NCBI RefSeq assembly: GCF_900327275.1
Contig: NZ_LS398548.1
Location: forward strand, 310,001-374,000
Length of the DNA: 64,000 nt
Direction: 5' to 3'
Source of the DNA: Orientia tsutsugamushi
Lineage (GTDB): Bacteria; Pseudomonadota; Alphaproteobacteria; Rickettsiales; Rickettsiaceae
The notes under the pieces were generated by a model, which was not told where the DNA came from, made no database searches, and was given only the letters and a program-made list of their open reading frames with translations. The position numbers and the translations under genes were made by a program. The first letter of the stretch is position 1. Each line of letters opens with the position of its first letter. Shown piece by piece: positions 1 to 9,082 of this stretch.

Positions 1-1
1 A

Positions 2-328
2 TCTATACCAGATCAAATGTTAGATGACTCGCTAAAAATAAGTAGTTTTATTACACAAGATAAGAGTCTTCGCGATAATTGCTGGCCTGCATTAAAAAGC
101 AGTGTTAATAGTGAAACACTTCTCTCTCAAATGGCTTATGAGTTTAGATGCGACAAATCTTTACTTCCATATTTTATAGAGTTAACGCAATTGGAGTTGT
201 CAGAGTTGCAGCTGCAATCAGCTGCAAGTATAGATGCAGATAATAAAGAATGTAGTAGTACTACACATAGAGATAAGTATACTTCTAGAAAAAGCAGCCC
301 ATCTACTACAGATCTAGGCTTAAAATAA
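2..328 (+). CDS. C-terminal part of a hypothetical protein (cut by window edge)
   Basis: The reading frame is open from base 2 and ends with TAA at 328, so the gene probably begins before the window; an ATG at 17 is available but has no clear ribosome binding site. The visible ~108 residues are hydrophilic, with a Leu/Glu/Gln-rich stretch followed by a Ser/Thr/Lys-rich tail (KSSPSTTDLGLK). No domain is recognised and no function is proposed. The tail looks like a disordered C-terminus. Confidence 0.5.
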   Translation, partial: SIPDQMLDDSLKISSFITQDKSLRDNCWPALKSSVNSETLLSQMAYEFRCDKSLLPYFIELTQLELSELQLQSAASIDADNKECSSTTHRDKYTSRKSSPSTTDLGLK

Positions 329-386
329 TAATAAGAATCAAGGATCTATTGACTAAAAAGATCAAGGAGTATAAGGAGTATAAAGT

Positions 387-482
387 ATGTCACAACATTT
401 CTTGAAAAAACTGACTAAACTTTTAATATTACTCCCCTTCCCTAACGTGTTGTTTATTATTAATCAAAGTATTTCCTATTAG
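387..482 (+). CDS. Possible 31-residue ORF, perhaps a truncated gene start
   Basis: An ATG at 387 lies eight bases after AAGGAG, inside a short direct repeat of GGAGTATAA. The ORF encodes a short basic, then hydrophobic peptide beginning MSQHFLKKLTKLL and overlaps the 3' end of pnp on the other strand. The good ribosome binding site suggests the 5' end of a gene whose body has been lost, but the peptide is too short to identify. Confidence 0.25.
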   Translation: MSQHFLKKLTKLLILLPFPNVLFIINQSISY

Positions 483-2670
483 AAATTACTGCTGCTTCCT
501 TGGGAGCAATTTTAATCTTTTTCTTTACACTGCCTGTTGTTGTAGTAATATCATTATACTGCTCATTTTTATTCTTGCAATGTTCTTTATCTGTTCTCAA
601 AGTTAATTTAACACGATTCTTATGATCAATTCCAATAATTTTGACTTTTACCTTGTCGCCTAATTTTACGTGTGCATTAATATCTTTTATATGCGTATCA
701 TTAATTTCGCTAATATGCACGAACCCATCTCGACCAGTCACATATTTTATAAATGCTCCAGATTCAATAACCTTAACTACTTCACCATCAAAGATATCCC
801 CTATTTGTGGAACGAACACAATATTTTCAATATTTTGTACTGCTTTTTTTACATTTTCCCCTACATTTCCCCAAACCTTAACTTCTCCGTTTTCACTAAT
901 ATCAATTTCAACATCAAAAGTTTTGCAAAGCTCTTTAATAACTTTACCGCCTAATCCAATAACATCACGAATTTTTTCTTTTTGAATTTCTAATGTTTGA
1001 ACCATTGGTGCGTATGCACTTAGTTCTGATTTAGGGCAACTAATAGTATTATTCATAACATTTAATATATGATTTATACCAATTTTAGCTTGTCGAAAGG
1101 TGCTCTCGATCATAGATAAATTAATTCCTTGAACTTTAATATCTAATTGCAAAGCTGTAATACCGTTTTTAGTACTTGCTACTTTAAAATCCATATCTCC
1201 TAAATGATCTTCACAACCAGATATATCAGATAAAATCTCAAACTTATTGCCCTCACCTAAAACTAATCCCATAGCAATACCTGCAACATGTGTTTTTATT
1301 GGAACTCCAGCTTCCATTAAGCTAAGCGAAGCGCTACATACTGTTGCCATTGAAGAAGATCCATCAGATTGAGTAATTTCTGATACGATTCTAATAGTAT
1401 ATGGAAATACATCTTTGCTAGGAATAACAAGTTGAATAGCTTTTTTAGCTAACCAGCCATGGCCTATTTCTCTTCTACTAGCAGCTCTTAGTGGCGAAAT
1501 TTCGCCAACTGAATAAGGTAAAAAGATATAATCTAGTAAAAAATTCTGCCTTTCACACTTATTTAACTGCTCAACTATTTGTTCATCAGTACTACTACCT
1601 AATGTAATTGTTGCTAAGCTTTGAGTATCACCACGAGTAAATAGCGCAGATCCATGCACTGTATTAAATAAACCAGCTTCACAAATAATAGGCCTAATTT
1701 CATCTACAGCTCTATTGCCAATTCTGGTTTTGTCTTGTAATACTAAATCTCTAAATATTTTGGATTTCGCATCATCCAAAGCTTTTTCTATATTTAAAAT
1801 AGCATCATCATCATTAGCTTCACTTGAAAAATAATCAACAACTTTTTGCTGTATTAATTGCAGCTGTTGATTACGTTCATTCTTAGTTTGTAGTAAAAGT
1901 GCTGATTTAATATCAGAGCTAAAATGCTTAAGTATTTCATCATTATACCTTAGATGTGGCCTAGCTGTAACTTCAAAAATATCCTTTCTAATGCTTGATT
2001 TTATTTCCTCAATAGCGTTAATTACAGGTTTTAGTGATTTATATCCAAACTCTATAGCAGCTAACATTTTTTCTTCATCAATTTCACAAGCTTGAGCCTC
2101 TATCATAGTAACTGAATCAAAAGTAGCTGCAACCACTAAATCAAGCTCATTGACTCCTGTATTGTCGTGAATTACAGGATTTAATATAAATTCATCATTA
2201 ACTATTCCAACTCTAGCAGCTCCAATAGGTTTTATGATTGGAATTCCAGAAATTGCTAATGCTGCAGAACTGCCAATAATTGCTAAAATATCAGGGCTAT
2301 ATCTTGGATCATATGACATCACTGTGCAAATAATCTGAGTATCATTACGAAAGTTAGAATCAAAAAGTGGACGAATAGAACGGTCTATTAATCTTGATAC
2401 TAATACTTCATATTCAGAAAATTTGCCTTCTTTTTTTATAAAGCCTCCTGGAATTTTACCAGCAGCATAGGCCATTTCTCTGTAATAAACACTTAACGGG
2501 AAAAAATCCATATCCTTCTTTGTGTTTTTATCAAAAACTACTGTACATAACACTGATGTATTGCCCATTGATGCCAAAACTGCTCCGTCAGCATTACGCG
2601 CTATCTTACCAGTACTTAGAGATAGCATATTACCATGCCAATCAACTTTTTTTAGTATCTCATTAAACAT
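460..2670 (-). CDS. pnp: Polynucleotide phosphorylase
   Basis: 3'-to-5' phosphorolytic exoribonuclease that degrades mRNA to nucleoside diphosphates, acting as a trimer. At 736 residues it is full length. Two RNase PH-like domains flank the alpha-helical linker; the first contains DRSIRPLF near residue 92. A KH domain follows from about residue 557 with the GLGG loop at 572-575, then an S1 RNA-binding domain to about 694, then a basic tail. It lies downstream of truB and rpsO on the same strand, a widely conserved order, but 330 bases separate it from rpsO, so it may have its own promoter. No lesion is seen. Confidence 0.97.
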   Translation of the reverse strand: MFNEILKKVDWHGNMLSLSTGKIARNADGAVLASMGNTSVLCTVVFDKNTKKDMDFFPLSVYYREMAYAAGKIPGGFIKKEGKFSEYEVLVSRLIDRSIRPLFDSNFRNDTQIICTVMSYDPRYSPDILAIIGSSAALAISGIPIIKPIGAARVGIVNDEFILNPVIHDNTGVNELDLVVAATFDSVTMIEAQACEIDEEKMLAAIEFGYKSLKPVINAIEEIKSSIRKDIFEVTARPHLRYNDEILKHFSSDIKSALLLQTKNERNQQLQLIQQKVVDYFSSEANDDDAILNIEKALDDAKSKIFRDLVLQDKTRIGNRAVDEIRPIICEAGLFNTVHGSALFTRGDTQSLATITLGSSTDEQIVEQLNKCERQNFLLDYIFLPYSVGEISPLRAASRREIGHGWLAKKAIQLVIPSKDVFPYTIRIVSEITQSDGSSSMATVCSASLSLMEAGVPIKTHVAGIAMGLVLGEGNKFEILSDISGCEDHLGDMDFKVASTKNGITALQLDIKVQGINLSMIESTFRQAKIGINHILNVMNNTISCPKSELSAYAPMVQTLEIQKEKIRDVIGLGGKVIKELCKTFDVEIDISENGEVKVWGNVGENVKKAVQNIENIVFVPQIGDIFDGEVVKVIESGAFIKYVTGRDGFVHISEINDTHIKDINAHVKLGDKVKVKIIGIDHKNRVKLTLRTDKEHCKNKNEQYNDITTTTGSVKKKIKIAPKEAAVISNRKYFD

Positions 2671-3003
2671 AATTTGTTATCCTTAAAAACCCCTAAAAAC
2701 TTTTATAAATATTCTAAAATACTTCTCTATTCTAAACTTTATATAGAACTTTATTAATTAATTTTTGTCTCCTATCTAAAACATTATAGAAGCAATGCCT
2801 GTTAACCGTTTTATCATTTTGATAGGTTAATCATTACCAAAAAAGGAAGTTGCTTATTTATAAATAATATGCAATATGCAACTTAGTTATTGATTGCTTT
2901 ATTACTCAAAATTATAGGCTTAGAAAATACAAAAACCTTATATAAACTCTTACTTTCACTTGCTGCTATAAGTTATATAATAAATCAAATAAATTCAACC
3001 TTC
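2671..3003. other. pnp-rpsO intergenic region
   Basis: About 330 AT-rich bases without a credible ORF. A weak inverted repeat (AAGTTGC near 2848 and GCAACTT near 2878) might end the rpsO transcript or mark a pnp leader. In many bacteria the pnp leader is processed by RNase III and autoregulated; whether this happens here cannot be told from the sequence. Confidence 0.3.
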
Positions 3004-3273
3004 TTACTTACGAAGCCCTAACCTATTAATAAGTTGAGTATATCTATTCAAATCTTTTTTCTTCAAATAACTTAGTAACTTTCTACGGCTACTAACCAAC
3101 ATTAATAAGCCACGCTTAGAATGAAAATCTTTAAAATTAATTTTACAGTGCTGTGTTAAGTTAATAATCCTTTCAGTTAAAATTGCACACTGAACTTCAA
3201 CTGAACCAGTGTTTTTTTCTAAATCTGCATATTCGCTAATTAGTGCCTTTTTGCGTTCAACTGTAATTGACAT
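3004..3273 (-). CDS. rpsO: 30S ribosomal protein S15
   Basis: An 89-residue protein of exactly the family length. It binds 16S rRNA early in assembly of the small-subunit platform. The S15 core is clear: [18 protein letters not shown], then [20 protein letters not shown] near the middle and a basic C-terminus. It starts 23 bases after the truB stop on the same strand, so the two are probably co-transcribed. Confidence 0.97.
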   Translation of the reverse strand: MSITVERKKALISEYADLEKNTGSVEVQCAILTERIINLTQHCKINFKDFHSKRGLLMLVSSRRKLLSYLKKKDLNRYTQLINRLGLRK

Positions 3274-3296
3274 ATTAATAAAATCCTTACATCTTC

Positions 3297-4205
3297 TTAT
3301 AAAGTTATAAAATTAAATACTTTTGATGATCTAAAATAACCATCCTCAACCTTTCCTATTGCAATTAGCTGATTATTATATTGTAACCATACCAATGAGC
3401 AATTATGTAATCTAGGCAACTGTACTAGCTGTCCGAAATAAATTTTCCTTGCCACTACATCATCTATACTTAGTGATGGAATGTTACTTAATACACATTT
3501 AGTATCCATAATACCATCCTTAAGGTATGCTATAGTTTTAGCTTCGCTAAAACTATTCAATGCATTTAGATAAAGACTGCCATGCTTATAATTAAAACAT
3601 CCTACTCGAGTACGGGCTAATTTTACCACAAAACTTAAGCTTTGCAAGCATAAAGCTATATCTTGACTTAAAGTTCTGATATAAGTACCTTTTGAACATT
3701 CAGTTGAATATGTTGCTGTAAGGTTTATCGAATCATAAGACTCCAATTTTAGGCTAAAAATTTTTACTTTCCTAGGAGAAAGAATTACTTTATGCCCACT
3801 TCTAGCAAGATTATATGCTCTAATACCATTGATTTTTAATGCAGAATAGCTTGGTGGAACCTGAACAATTTCACCAATAAATTTCTTTGTTACTGATAAA
3901 CATTCATCATAAGTAGGTATATTGCTAGTTACTTGCACTACCTTACCTGATACATCTCCACTATCAGTTTTAGTGCCAAACTTCATGGTAAAATGATATT
4001 CTTTTGTTGCTTCCATTAAATATTGAACTAACTTAGTAGCTTCTCCAATTGCTATTGGCAGCACTCCTTCGGCTTCAACATCAAGTGTACCAGCATGCCC
4101 TACTTTAGATAAATTGAGCCAGTGTTTAATTTTTGCTACAGCTTGTGCTGAACTTATACCAGCTGGCTTATATAAGTTAATCCATCCATTAATTTTGCTT
4201 TTCAT
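3297..4205 (-). CDS. truB: tRNA pseudouridine(55) synthase
   Basis: Converts U55 of the tRNA T-loop to pseudouridine. At 302 residues it has normal length. The catalytic motif [14 protein letters not shown] carries the nucleophilic Asp at residue 42; the usual GTLDPxAxG is slightly altered. Other family blocks are present: [20 protein letters not shown] and the [15 protein letters not shown] segment. It heads a truB-rpsO-(pnp) cluster on the minus strand. Confidence 0.95.
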   Translation of the reverse strand: MKSKINGWINLYKPAGISSAQAVAKIKHWLNLSKVGHAGTLDVEAEGVLPIAIGEATKLVQYLMEATKEYHFTMKFGTKTDSGDVSGKVVQVTSNIPTYDECLSVTKKFIGEIVQVPPSYSALKINGIRAYNLARSGHKVILSPRKVKIFSLKLESYDSINLTATYSTECSKGTYIRTLSQDIALCLQSLSFVVKLARTRVGCFNYKHGSLYLNALNSFSEAKTIAYLKDGIMDTKCVLSNIPSLSIDDVVARKIYFGQLVQLPRLHNCSLVWLQYNNQLIAIGKVEDGYFRSSKVFNFITL

Positions 4206-4299
4206 TTAAAGTTATTTAATGATTATAAATTATATAATTATCTATGAATATTAGCAACTAAAATAGCATTTCTATTGAAGAAAAAATAAAATTAATTTG

Positions 4300-4700
4300 A
4301 AAGTAAGATTTTAACAAGTTTCTTGCAACATCTTTTTGTGTATCTTCTAGTTTTATATTTTTTCAACGCATCCTTAATACATTGCTTCTATTGGCTCCAG
4401 TATATAAGCTTATATACAAAACACCATAAGGAAGTAAATACTCTAAAATATATGTCTATTTTTTCTATTATAGTTTTTTTTATTAAATGCAGTCTTTTAT
4501 GAAAACTTGCATTATTCATCACAACTACAGAATTATTAGGCAATTTCGGAATTAAATCATGTTCTATCCAACAGTTTAAAATAGCAATATTAATAATATT
4601 GCTATCAAAAATTGATACAGTTAGCAGTGATTTATCTGCTAATGCTCTTATTATAATATTAGTTCTTTTTGATGGATGCTAATCATAAACTCAGTAACTA
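4300..4700 (-). pseudogene. IS630-family transposase remnant (C-terminal part)
   Basis: On the minus strand, in shifting frames, this AT-rich stretch encodes pieces such as ADKSLLTVSIFD, ILNCWIEHDLIPKLPNNSV and a degenerate end reading LEPIEA, which matches the DDE-domain tail of IS630 transposases. The same sequence occurs as another broken copy on the plus strand near 17040-17220. Many stops and frameshifts show it is dead. Confidence 0.6.
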
Positions 4701-4754
4701 TGCATAACTCTATAGGTAGGAGGTGTTATGTGAAAAAGCTTATCAATATATACA

Positions 4755-4890
4755 AAAGGTAAGTATGATAGCTGGCCTTTGTAACGGTAAAGTTATTGCT
4801 CCTTTTTTATTTGTTGGCAATTGCAATAAAAGTATTTTTGAGTCTTTTTTGCGCAAGCTCTATATTGATCAAAGCGTTAACTCCTAAACA
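4755..4890 (+). pseudogene. Second IS630-like transposase fragment
   Basis: In one frame from about 4759 the plus strand encodes SMIAGLCNGKVIAPFLFVGN followed by CNKSIFESFLRKLYIDQSVN and a stop. This matches the central DDE segment of an IS630-group transposase of a different subtype from the neighbouring minus-strand remnant. Only about 45 residues survive. Confidence 0.55.
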
Positions 4891-5085
4891 ATAAGTTTTT
4901 ATAAAATTATTATTTCGGATATGCACTTGAATCATTGGCATTAAAATATGAAATTATGTTAAGTTCTTCTTTGATAAATTATAGGATGTTTCATACAATA
5001 TCTTATGCTTTAATAATTCCATTGATATTCTTTTAAATCTCATGTATAGATTTATAATAGAGGTACGTCATAAAACCTAATCAAA

Positions 5086-5526
5086 TTATTCCATAGCTTT
5101 AATACTCTTTACTAAGTCAATAATTTTTTTTCTAACATGTGAATTCTTAACTTCATTAAAGGCTTTAATAAGATTTAATACTTCTTTTTCCGTTACAGTA
5201 TCATCTGATAGAAAATTCTCTTGATCTTCAGCAAATACAGATATTGTATTAACATTATTCTTGCAATCAGTATAACTACTTGCATTTTCAAAGAAATAGC
5301 CTATTGGAACCTTTAATAGATTTGCCAAACTGTATAACTTACCGCTAGATATACGATTTGTTGATTTTTCGTATTTCTGAATCTGTTGTATACTTACATC
5401 TACTGCTTCAGCTAGCTTTTTTTGGCTAAGCCCAAGTATTACACGACGCATTTTAAGACGCTTACTGACGTATAAATCAATTGAATCAACTTTAGTATTA
5501 GAGTTAGGGTTAGGACTAGTAGCCAT
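5086..5526 (-). CDS. XRE-family helix-turn-helix transcriptional regulator
   Basis: A 146-residue cytosolic DNA-binding protein. An N-terminal Cro/cI-type helix-turn-helix lies at about residues 21-80, with SQKKLAEAVDVSIQQIQKYE forming the two helices, followed by a conserved LKVPIGYFFE end. The acidic C-terminal half (ENFLSDDTVTEKEVLNLIKA) resembles the second half of short alphaproteobacterial XRE regulators. It stands alone after IS630 debris; its targets cannot be inferred. It looks intact. Confidence 0.85.
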   Translation of the reverse strand: MATSPNPNSNTKVDSIDLYVSKRLKMRRVILGLSQKKLAEAVDVSIQQIQKYEKSTNRISSGKLYSLANLLKVPIGYFFENASSYTDCKNNVNTISVFAEDQENFLSDDTVTEKEVLNLIKAFNEVKNSHVRKKIIDLVKSIKAME

Positions 5527-5827
5527 AATTACTTCACTTTATAGTTCACCTTCGCCATTAATTTATAGATTAGATTCAATAAAAATCAAGCAATAATTTT
5601 ATTTATAAAGTTATTTATTTACTTAAAAATTATCTCTTATGCACAGTGTAATAAGCCTTGTATTTTAAAATTAGACACAAATCAAGTATTAGATACTGTG
5701 TCGATAGTTAAATGAAAGAATTTTATAAATAAGATAGAGGAATGAAAAGAATAGGCGATAAGAATTGGAATTAAGTTTAGAGACAGAATCACTCGCAAAA
5801 GAAGAAGCAATTATATAACCAATAAAT
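5527..5827. other. Intergenic, nothing recognised
   Basis: About 300 AT-rich bases upstream of the XRE regulator. They probably hold its promoter, but no box is clear enough to mark. No ORF, RNA gene or repeat is recognised. Confidence 0.4.
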
Positions 5828-6205
5828 TAAAGTTCTTCAACAATATCTAAAGGCAATGGAGAATTATCTAAGAAATCATCTTTAAGAGTTTGCTCAATAG
5901 ATTGAAGTAATGCTTCCTTAATAACTAAAAGTATTTCTTTATTTAAATAAAAGTCAGAATCTTTCATAGTACTAGCAAATAGTTTCTGTACTAGACCTCT
6001 TTCGAAACTGGTTAAAGTAGTTCGAAATTATTGCTGACAAATATCGAAATAGACGTAAAAGATTAGGTCTTAGATTTAATTTGATCTCTTGCATTTATAA
6101 TTTTGAACTACTTTAACCAGTTTCGAAAGAGGTCTACTATATATTTTTCTGCAGGTGTTGTATCTAACAGCGACTCGTTTATAAATAATCAATAAGCAAG
6201 CATTT
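5828..6205 (-). pseudogene. Hypothetical gene remnant interrupted by an IS5-derived MITE
   Basis: If the 143-base element at 5993-6135 and one copy of its ACT target repeat are removed, the minus strand reads through from NESLLDTTPAEKYI into VQKLFASTMKDSDFYLNKEI and on to PLPLDIVEEL before a stop. So a former gene was split by the insertion. The protein family is not recognised. The region just upstream (6219-6506) may belong to the same old gene, but a stop separates them. Confidence 0.5.
5993..6135. mobile_element. IS5-derived MITE with perfect 31-bp terminal inverted repeats
   Basis: The left end (5993-6023, starting AGACCTCTTTCGAAACTGG) is the exact reverse complement of the right end (6105-6135). 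The element is 143 bases long and flanked by ACT on both sides (5990-5992 and 6136-6138), consistent with a 3-bp target duplication. Its interior is the last part of the IS5-type transposase gene seen at 7291-8108. It is thus an internal-deletion derivative that could be moved only in trans. Confidence 0.85.
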
Positions 6206-6218
6206 TTTAGTAATAGAA

Positions 6219-6506
6219 TTATATCCCATAGTATAGAAAACTGTATTCTTCAATAGAATATGATACTCTAAGCCAATATAATAAGTCTTTATCTACCATT
6301 GCTTGAGATTTTTTAGAATTTGGTTTTATAACTCCTGCATTGATCAAATATCTAGCTTTAGATTCTGCTAAAAATTCTCGTTCTTCATTGCATAATGCTA
6401 ATGCGATATTAGTATTTAGATTGTCAACTCTAATTAATTTTAAGTTATCAATTAAAGTCATATGTTCAATTCCCAAAATATTATTTACCTTATGTTGAAA
6501 TACCAT
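6219..6506 (-). CDS. Hypothetical protein, probably a gene fragment
   Basis: A 95-residue ORF containing LIDNLKLIRVDNLNTNIALA and EREFLAESKARYLINAGVIK, mostly helical. No family is recognised. It starts immediately next to a truncated traD fragment and ends before a MITE-split remnant, so it may be the surviving part of a larger protein. Expression is doubtful. Confidence 0.35.
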   Translation of the reverse strand: MVFQHKVNNILGIEHMTLIDNLKLIRVDNLNTNIALALCNEEREFLAESKARYLINAGVIKPNSKKSQAMVDKDLLYWLRVSYSIEEYSFLYYGI

Positions 6507-6525
6507 ACGAAAATTTTTTTTGACT

Positions 6526-7290
6526 TCATCTGCAGTCAGTGTTTCTAAAAGATTTTACAAATTGTCTATTATCAGAGTAAATGATTGCATGAATTAGTTT
6601 TATGATATCTTTATCATCCTGATATAGCTTCAATGCTTCAGACAAGACTAATTCAGCATTTTTAGCAAAAAAGTCATCAAGTTTAGGAGTATAATTACTA
6701 AAACTACTCGCTATATCATGAAAATCAGCTGCTTCAAAACAATCATTCCAAGGCAACCACTGCTCACTATTTTTTCCAAAGAATTAAGCAGTTTATCACA
6801 TTTAGAATCAAAAAATCTATCAGTAAAAGCTCCAGTGGTGTCTACAATTATTGCTCGATCTTTGTGTAATCGAATTTGTGGTAGCAGTTCATTAAGCATA
6901 TTAGTTTTACCGGTACCTGTTGTTCCAGTAATAAGAATGTGTAATCTTTCACTATTCTTTACTAATGGCAAGCCTCAAAAACAGATTCTCGAGGCCTTTT
7001 TGGCCCTTTTTAGCATTTTGGCTAGGCCATTTTTTTTGTATCCTACAAAATCAGCACCTCTAATTTTAGCCTTAATAATCGTTTTTTTACCTTGAGCCGT
7101 AAAGAAAACAATTGAGATTATCACACCAATAGCAAAAACAATTAAGCTTTCTAATAGAAAGTCTTGAGCATTGAGGTGTATCCATTTTTTAAACCTTAAA
7201 CTATAAAACTTAATGCCTATTTGATCGATATCATAAAAATGTTCACCAATCGCTAGCTTAAGCTGCACATATCTTTCAATTGCAAAATAA
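6526..7290 (-). pseudogene. traD: TraD (F-type coupling ATPase) N-terminal fragment
   Basis: Read from 7290 downwards, the minus strand encodes IGIKFYSLRFKKW, a membrane segment (VFAIGVIISIVFFTAQGKK), the Walker A motif ITGTTGTGKTN and then DFHDIASSFSNYTPKLDDFF up to FRNT. It is nearly identical to the start of the longer copy at 37640-39163. Relative to that copy it lacks about 30 residues after NAQDFL and has at least two frameshifts; everything after FRNT is gone. It runs directly into an IS5 transposase gene at about 7290. Confidence 0.85.
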
Positions 7291-8108
7291 TACAAGCTGC
7301 TTAAAGAGTTAAAGGATGAAAAATTTCGTCGATTAACAGGAGTAAGGAAGAGGACATTTTCAAAGATGGTGGATATTTTGAGGAAAGCTGATGGTCTTAA
7401 GAAATCAAAAGGTGGACGTAAAAATAAGCTCAATTTGGAGGAACAGTTGCTGATGGTGTTAGAATACCTTAGAGAATACCGTACTTATTTCCATATAGGT
7501 CAGAACTATGGAATTAGTGAAAGTTCAGCATATAAAGCTGTAAAATGGGTAGAAGACACCCTAGTTAAACACCAAAACTTTGCTCTTCCAGGTCGTAAAG
7601 CTATAATGAAGAGTGATATGAATTATGAAGTAGTCTTGATTGATGCTACTGAGACTCCTATAGAAAGACATAAAAAAAACAAAAATTCTATTATTCAGGA
7701 AAGAAGAACTGGCATACACTAAAAACTCAAATAGTGGTAGACAAGAAAACCAACCAAGTAATATGTACAGATTTTTCTAACTATAAAAAACATGACTTTA
7801 GATTATTTAAGAAATCCAAAATTCTTATCCATCCTAAGGTAAAAGTGATTACTGATACAGGATATCAAGGCATACAAAAAATTCACAATAATTCTGAATT
7901 ACCAAAGAAAAAAAGCAAGAAAAATCCTTTAACTAAAAATGATAAAAAGAATAATCATGGGTTAGCAGGAGCAAGAGTTGTGAATGAAAACGTTATTGGT
8001 ATGCTAAAACGCTTCAAAATTATTGCTGACAAATATCGAAATAGACGTAAAAGATTCTCTCTTAGATTTAATTTGATCTCTGGCATTTATAATTTTGAAC
8101 TACCTTAA
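7291..8108 (+). pseudogene. IS5-family (ISL2-like) transposase, frameshifted
   Basis: The N-terminal part reads YKLLKELKDEKFRRLTGV, then a helix-turn-helix (HIGQNYGISESSAYKAVKWV) and the first DDE block VVLIDATETPIERHKKN. A frameshift near 7690 moves the frame; the rest (VVDKKTNQVICTDFSN, KVITDTGYQGIQKIH, NENVIGMLKRFKI) continues to 8108. The catalytic D, D and E blocks are all recognisable across the two frames. An in-frame stop (7288-7290) precedes the first residue and no transposase start is visible. Confidence 0.85.
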
Positions 8109-8127
8109 CCAGTTTCGAAAGAGGTCT
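7291..8127 (+). mobile_element. IS5-family insertion sequence, left end lost
   Basis: The right terminus (GTTTCGAAAGAGGTCT, ending at 8127) matches the right end of the 143-bp MITE at 5993-6135. The expected left terminus AGACCTCTTTCG is absent: similarity starts inside the transposase gene at about 7291, where the traD fragment begins. The copy is therefore one-ended and cannot transpose by itself. Confidence 0.8.
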
Positions 8128-8129
8128 AT

Positions 8130-8529
8130 TAATAAAGGAAACGCTTTGAATGAATTAGGTCGATATCAAGAAGCAATAGAGAATTTAATAAAGGAATTTC
8201 TTTATACCAATTAGGGCAATATCAAGAAGCAATAGAGAATTTTGATATAGCTATTAAGCATAAACCAGATCTGGCAGAAGCTTATATGAATAAAGGAGAT
8301 ACTTTGAAGCAATTAGGACAACGTGAAAAGGCAATAAAGAATTTTGAGTTAGCTATTAAGTATAATCCAGGTTTAATAGCACCTTATATTAGAGATATTT
8401 TAAAAAAGCTAGAAATGCAATAGAAAAAGTTATAACCTGGCTATCAAATATGATTCTGATAATGTGTACGCATACCAGTTAGCAAATGAACTTACAAAAA
8501 AATTAAAAAAAGCAATCTCCGCATCATAA
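8130..8529 (+). pseudogene. Tetratricopeptide-repeat protein remnant
   Basis: Three frames carry TPR units: ALNELGRYQEAIENL, then LGQYQEAIENFDIAIKHKPD, LAEAYMNKGDTLKQLGQREK and AIKNFELAIKYNPG. A stop follows KLEMQ, and a shifted frame continues with NLAIKYDSDN before the final stop. TPR proteins bind other proteins and are frequent RAGE cargo in Orientia. The first unit directly follows the IS5 right end, so the N-terminus is missing. Confidence 0.7.
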
Positions 8530-8608
8530 CTGATTAATTTTTAGAATCAAGGTACAGAGAATCAGATGTTCATAAGTTAAGAATGTTTTATTATTCTAGA
8601 TTATAGAC

Positions 8609-8712
8609 TATAGTCATTTACAATGAGGTTTGAGCATAAAAAAAGCGACAATAGTATCATAAGATTTACTAACAGGATATTTTATACGCAAACTTCATTG
8701 TAAATGACTATA
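8609..8712. repeat. 104-bp element with 24-bp terminal inverted repeats
   Basis: The arms 8609-8632 (TATAGTCATTTACAATGAGG...) and 8689-8712 are reverse complements with a single mismatch, around a 56-base AT-rich interior without coding potential. The shape is that of a small MITE or a folded repeat. The arms differ from the IS5 and IS630 ends found elsewhere here, so the parent element is not identified. Confidence 0.6.
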
Positions 8713-8753
8713 TATCAAAAATCTTAGAGTTCAAAAAATAATGCTACTTTTTT

Positions 8754-8975
8754 TTGAACCAGCTATCTTTACATCCAAATGTTCAGAATCATTGGACTAC
8801 AATCGGTAAAGATATTTTTGATAAAGAACAGCAAAATAAAGCTGCTGTGATTTTAAAATTTGCTTCTGAACCAGACGAAAACACTAAGCGCCATATTCGC
8901 CTTCATGGCTTAAAATGGAATAGCTTTCGTCAAGAATGGTGCGGCCATGTTAAGGACATTGAGGCCAAAGAATAG
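8754..8975 (+). pseudogene. TraD_Ti-like accessory transfer protein, C-terminal fragment
   Basis: HPNVQNHWTTIGKDIFDKEQ through HVKDIEA matches the second half of the 151-residue protein at 46313-46768, with only a few substitutions, and then shifts frame (EAKE stop instead of EALKNGLLN). The conserved basic N-terminal half is absent; the first residues come from unrelated sequence. It is a dead fragment. Confidence 0.75.
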
Positions 8976-9082
8976 GCTTCTCAATGTTTAGTATAGTATA
9001 GAACTTGTAGTGTGATATAAAGCATCTAATAGAAGTAGCATACAACACATCAAAAGTAAGATTTCGTGTTGTATATTTCTTA

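Noticed and set aside
641-985. Two overlapping plus-strand ORFs of 94 and 114 codons
   Set aside because: They lie antisense to the KH/S1 part of pnp and have low-complexity translations; shadow frames.
6975-7433. A 152-codon minus-strand ORF as a single protein
   Set aside because: Its first third is antisense of the IS5 transposase; only the part below 7290 is traD.
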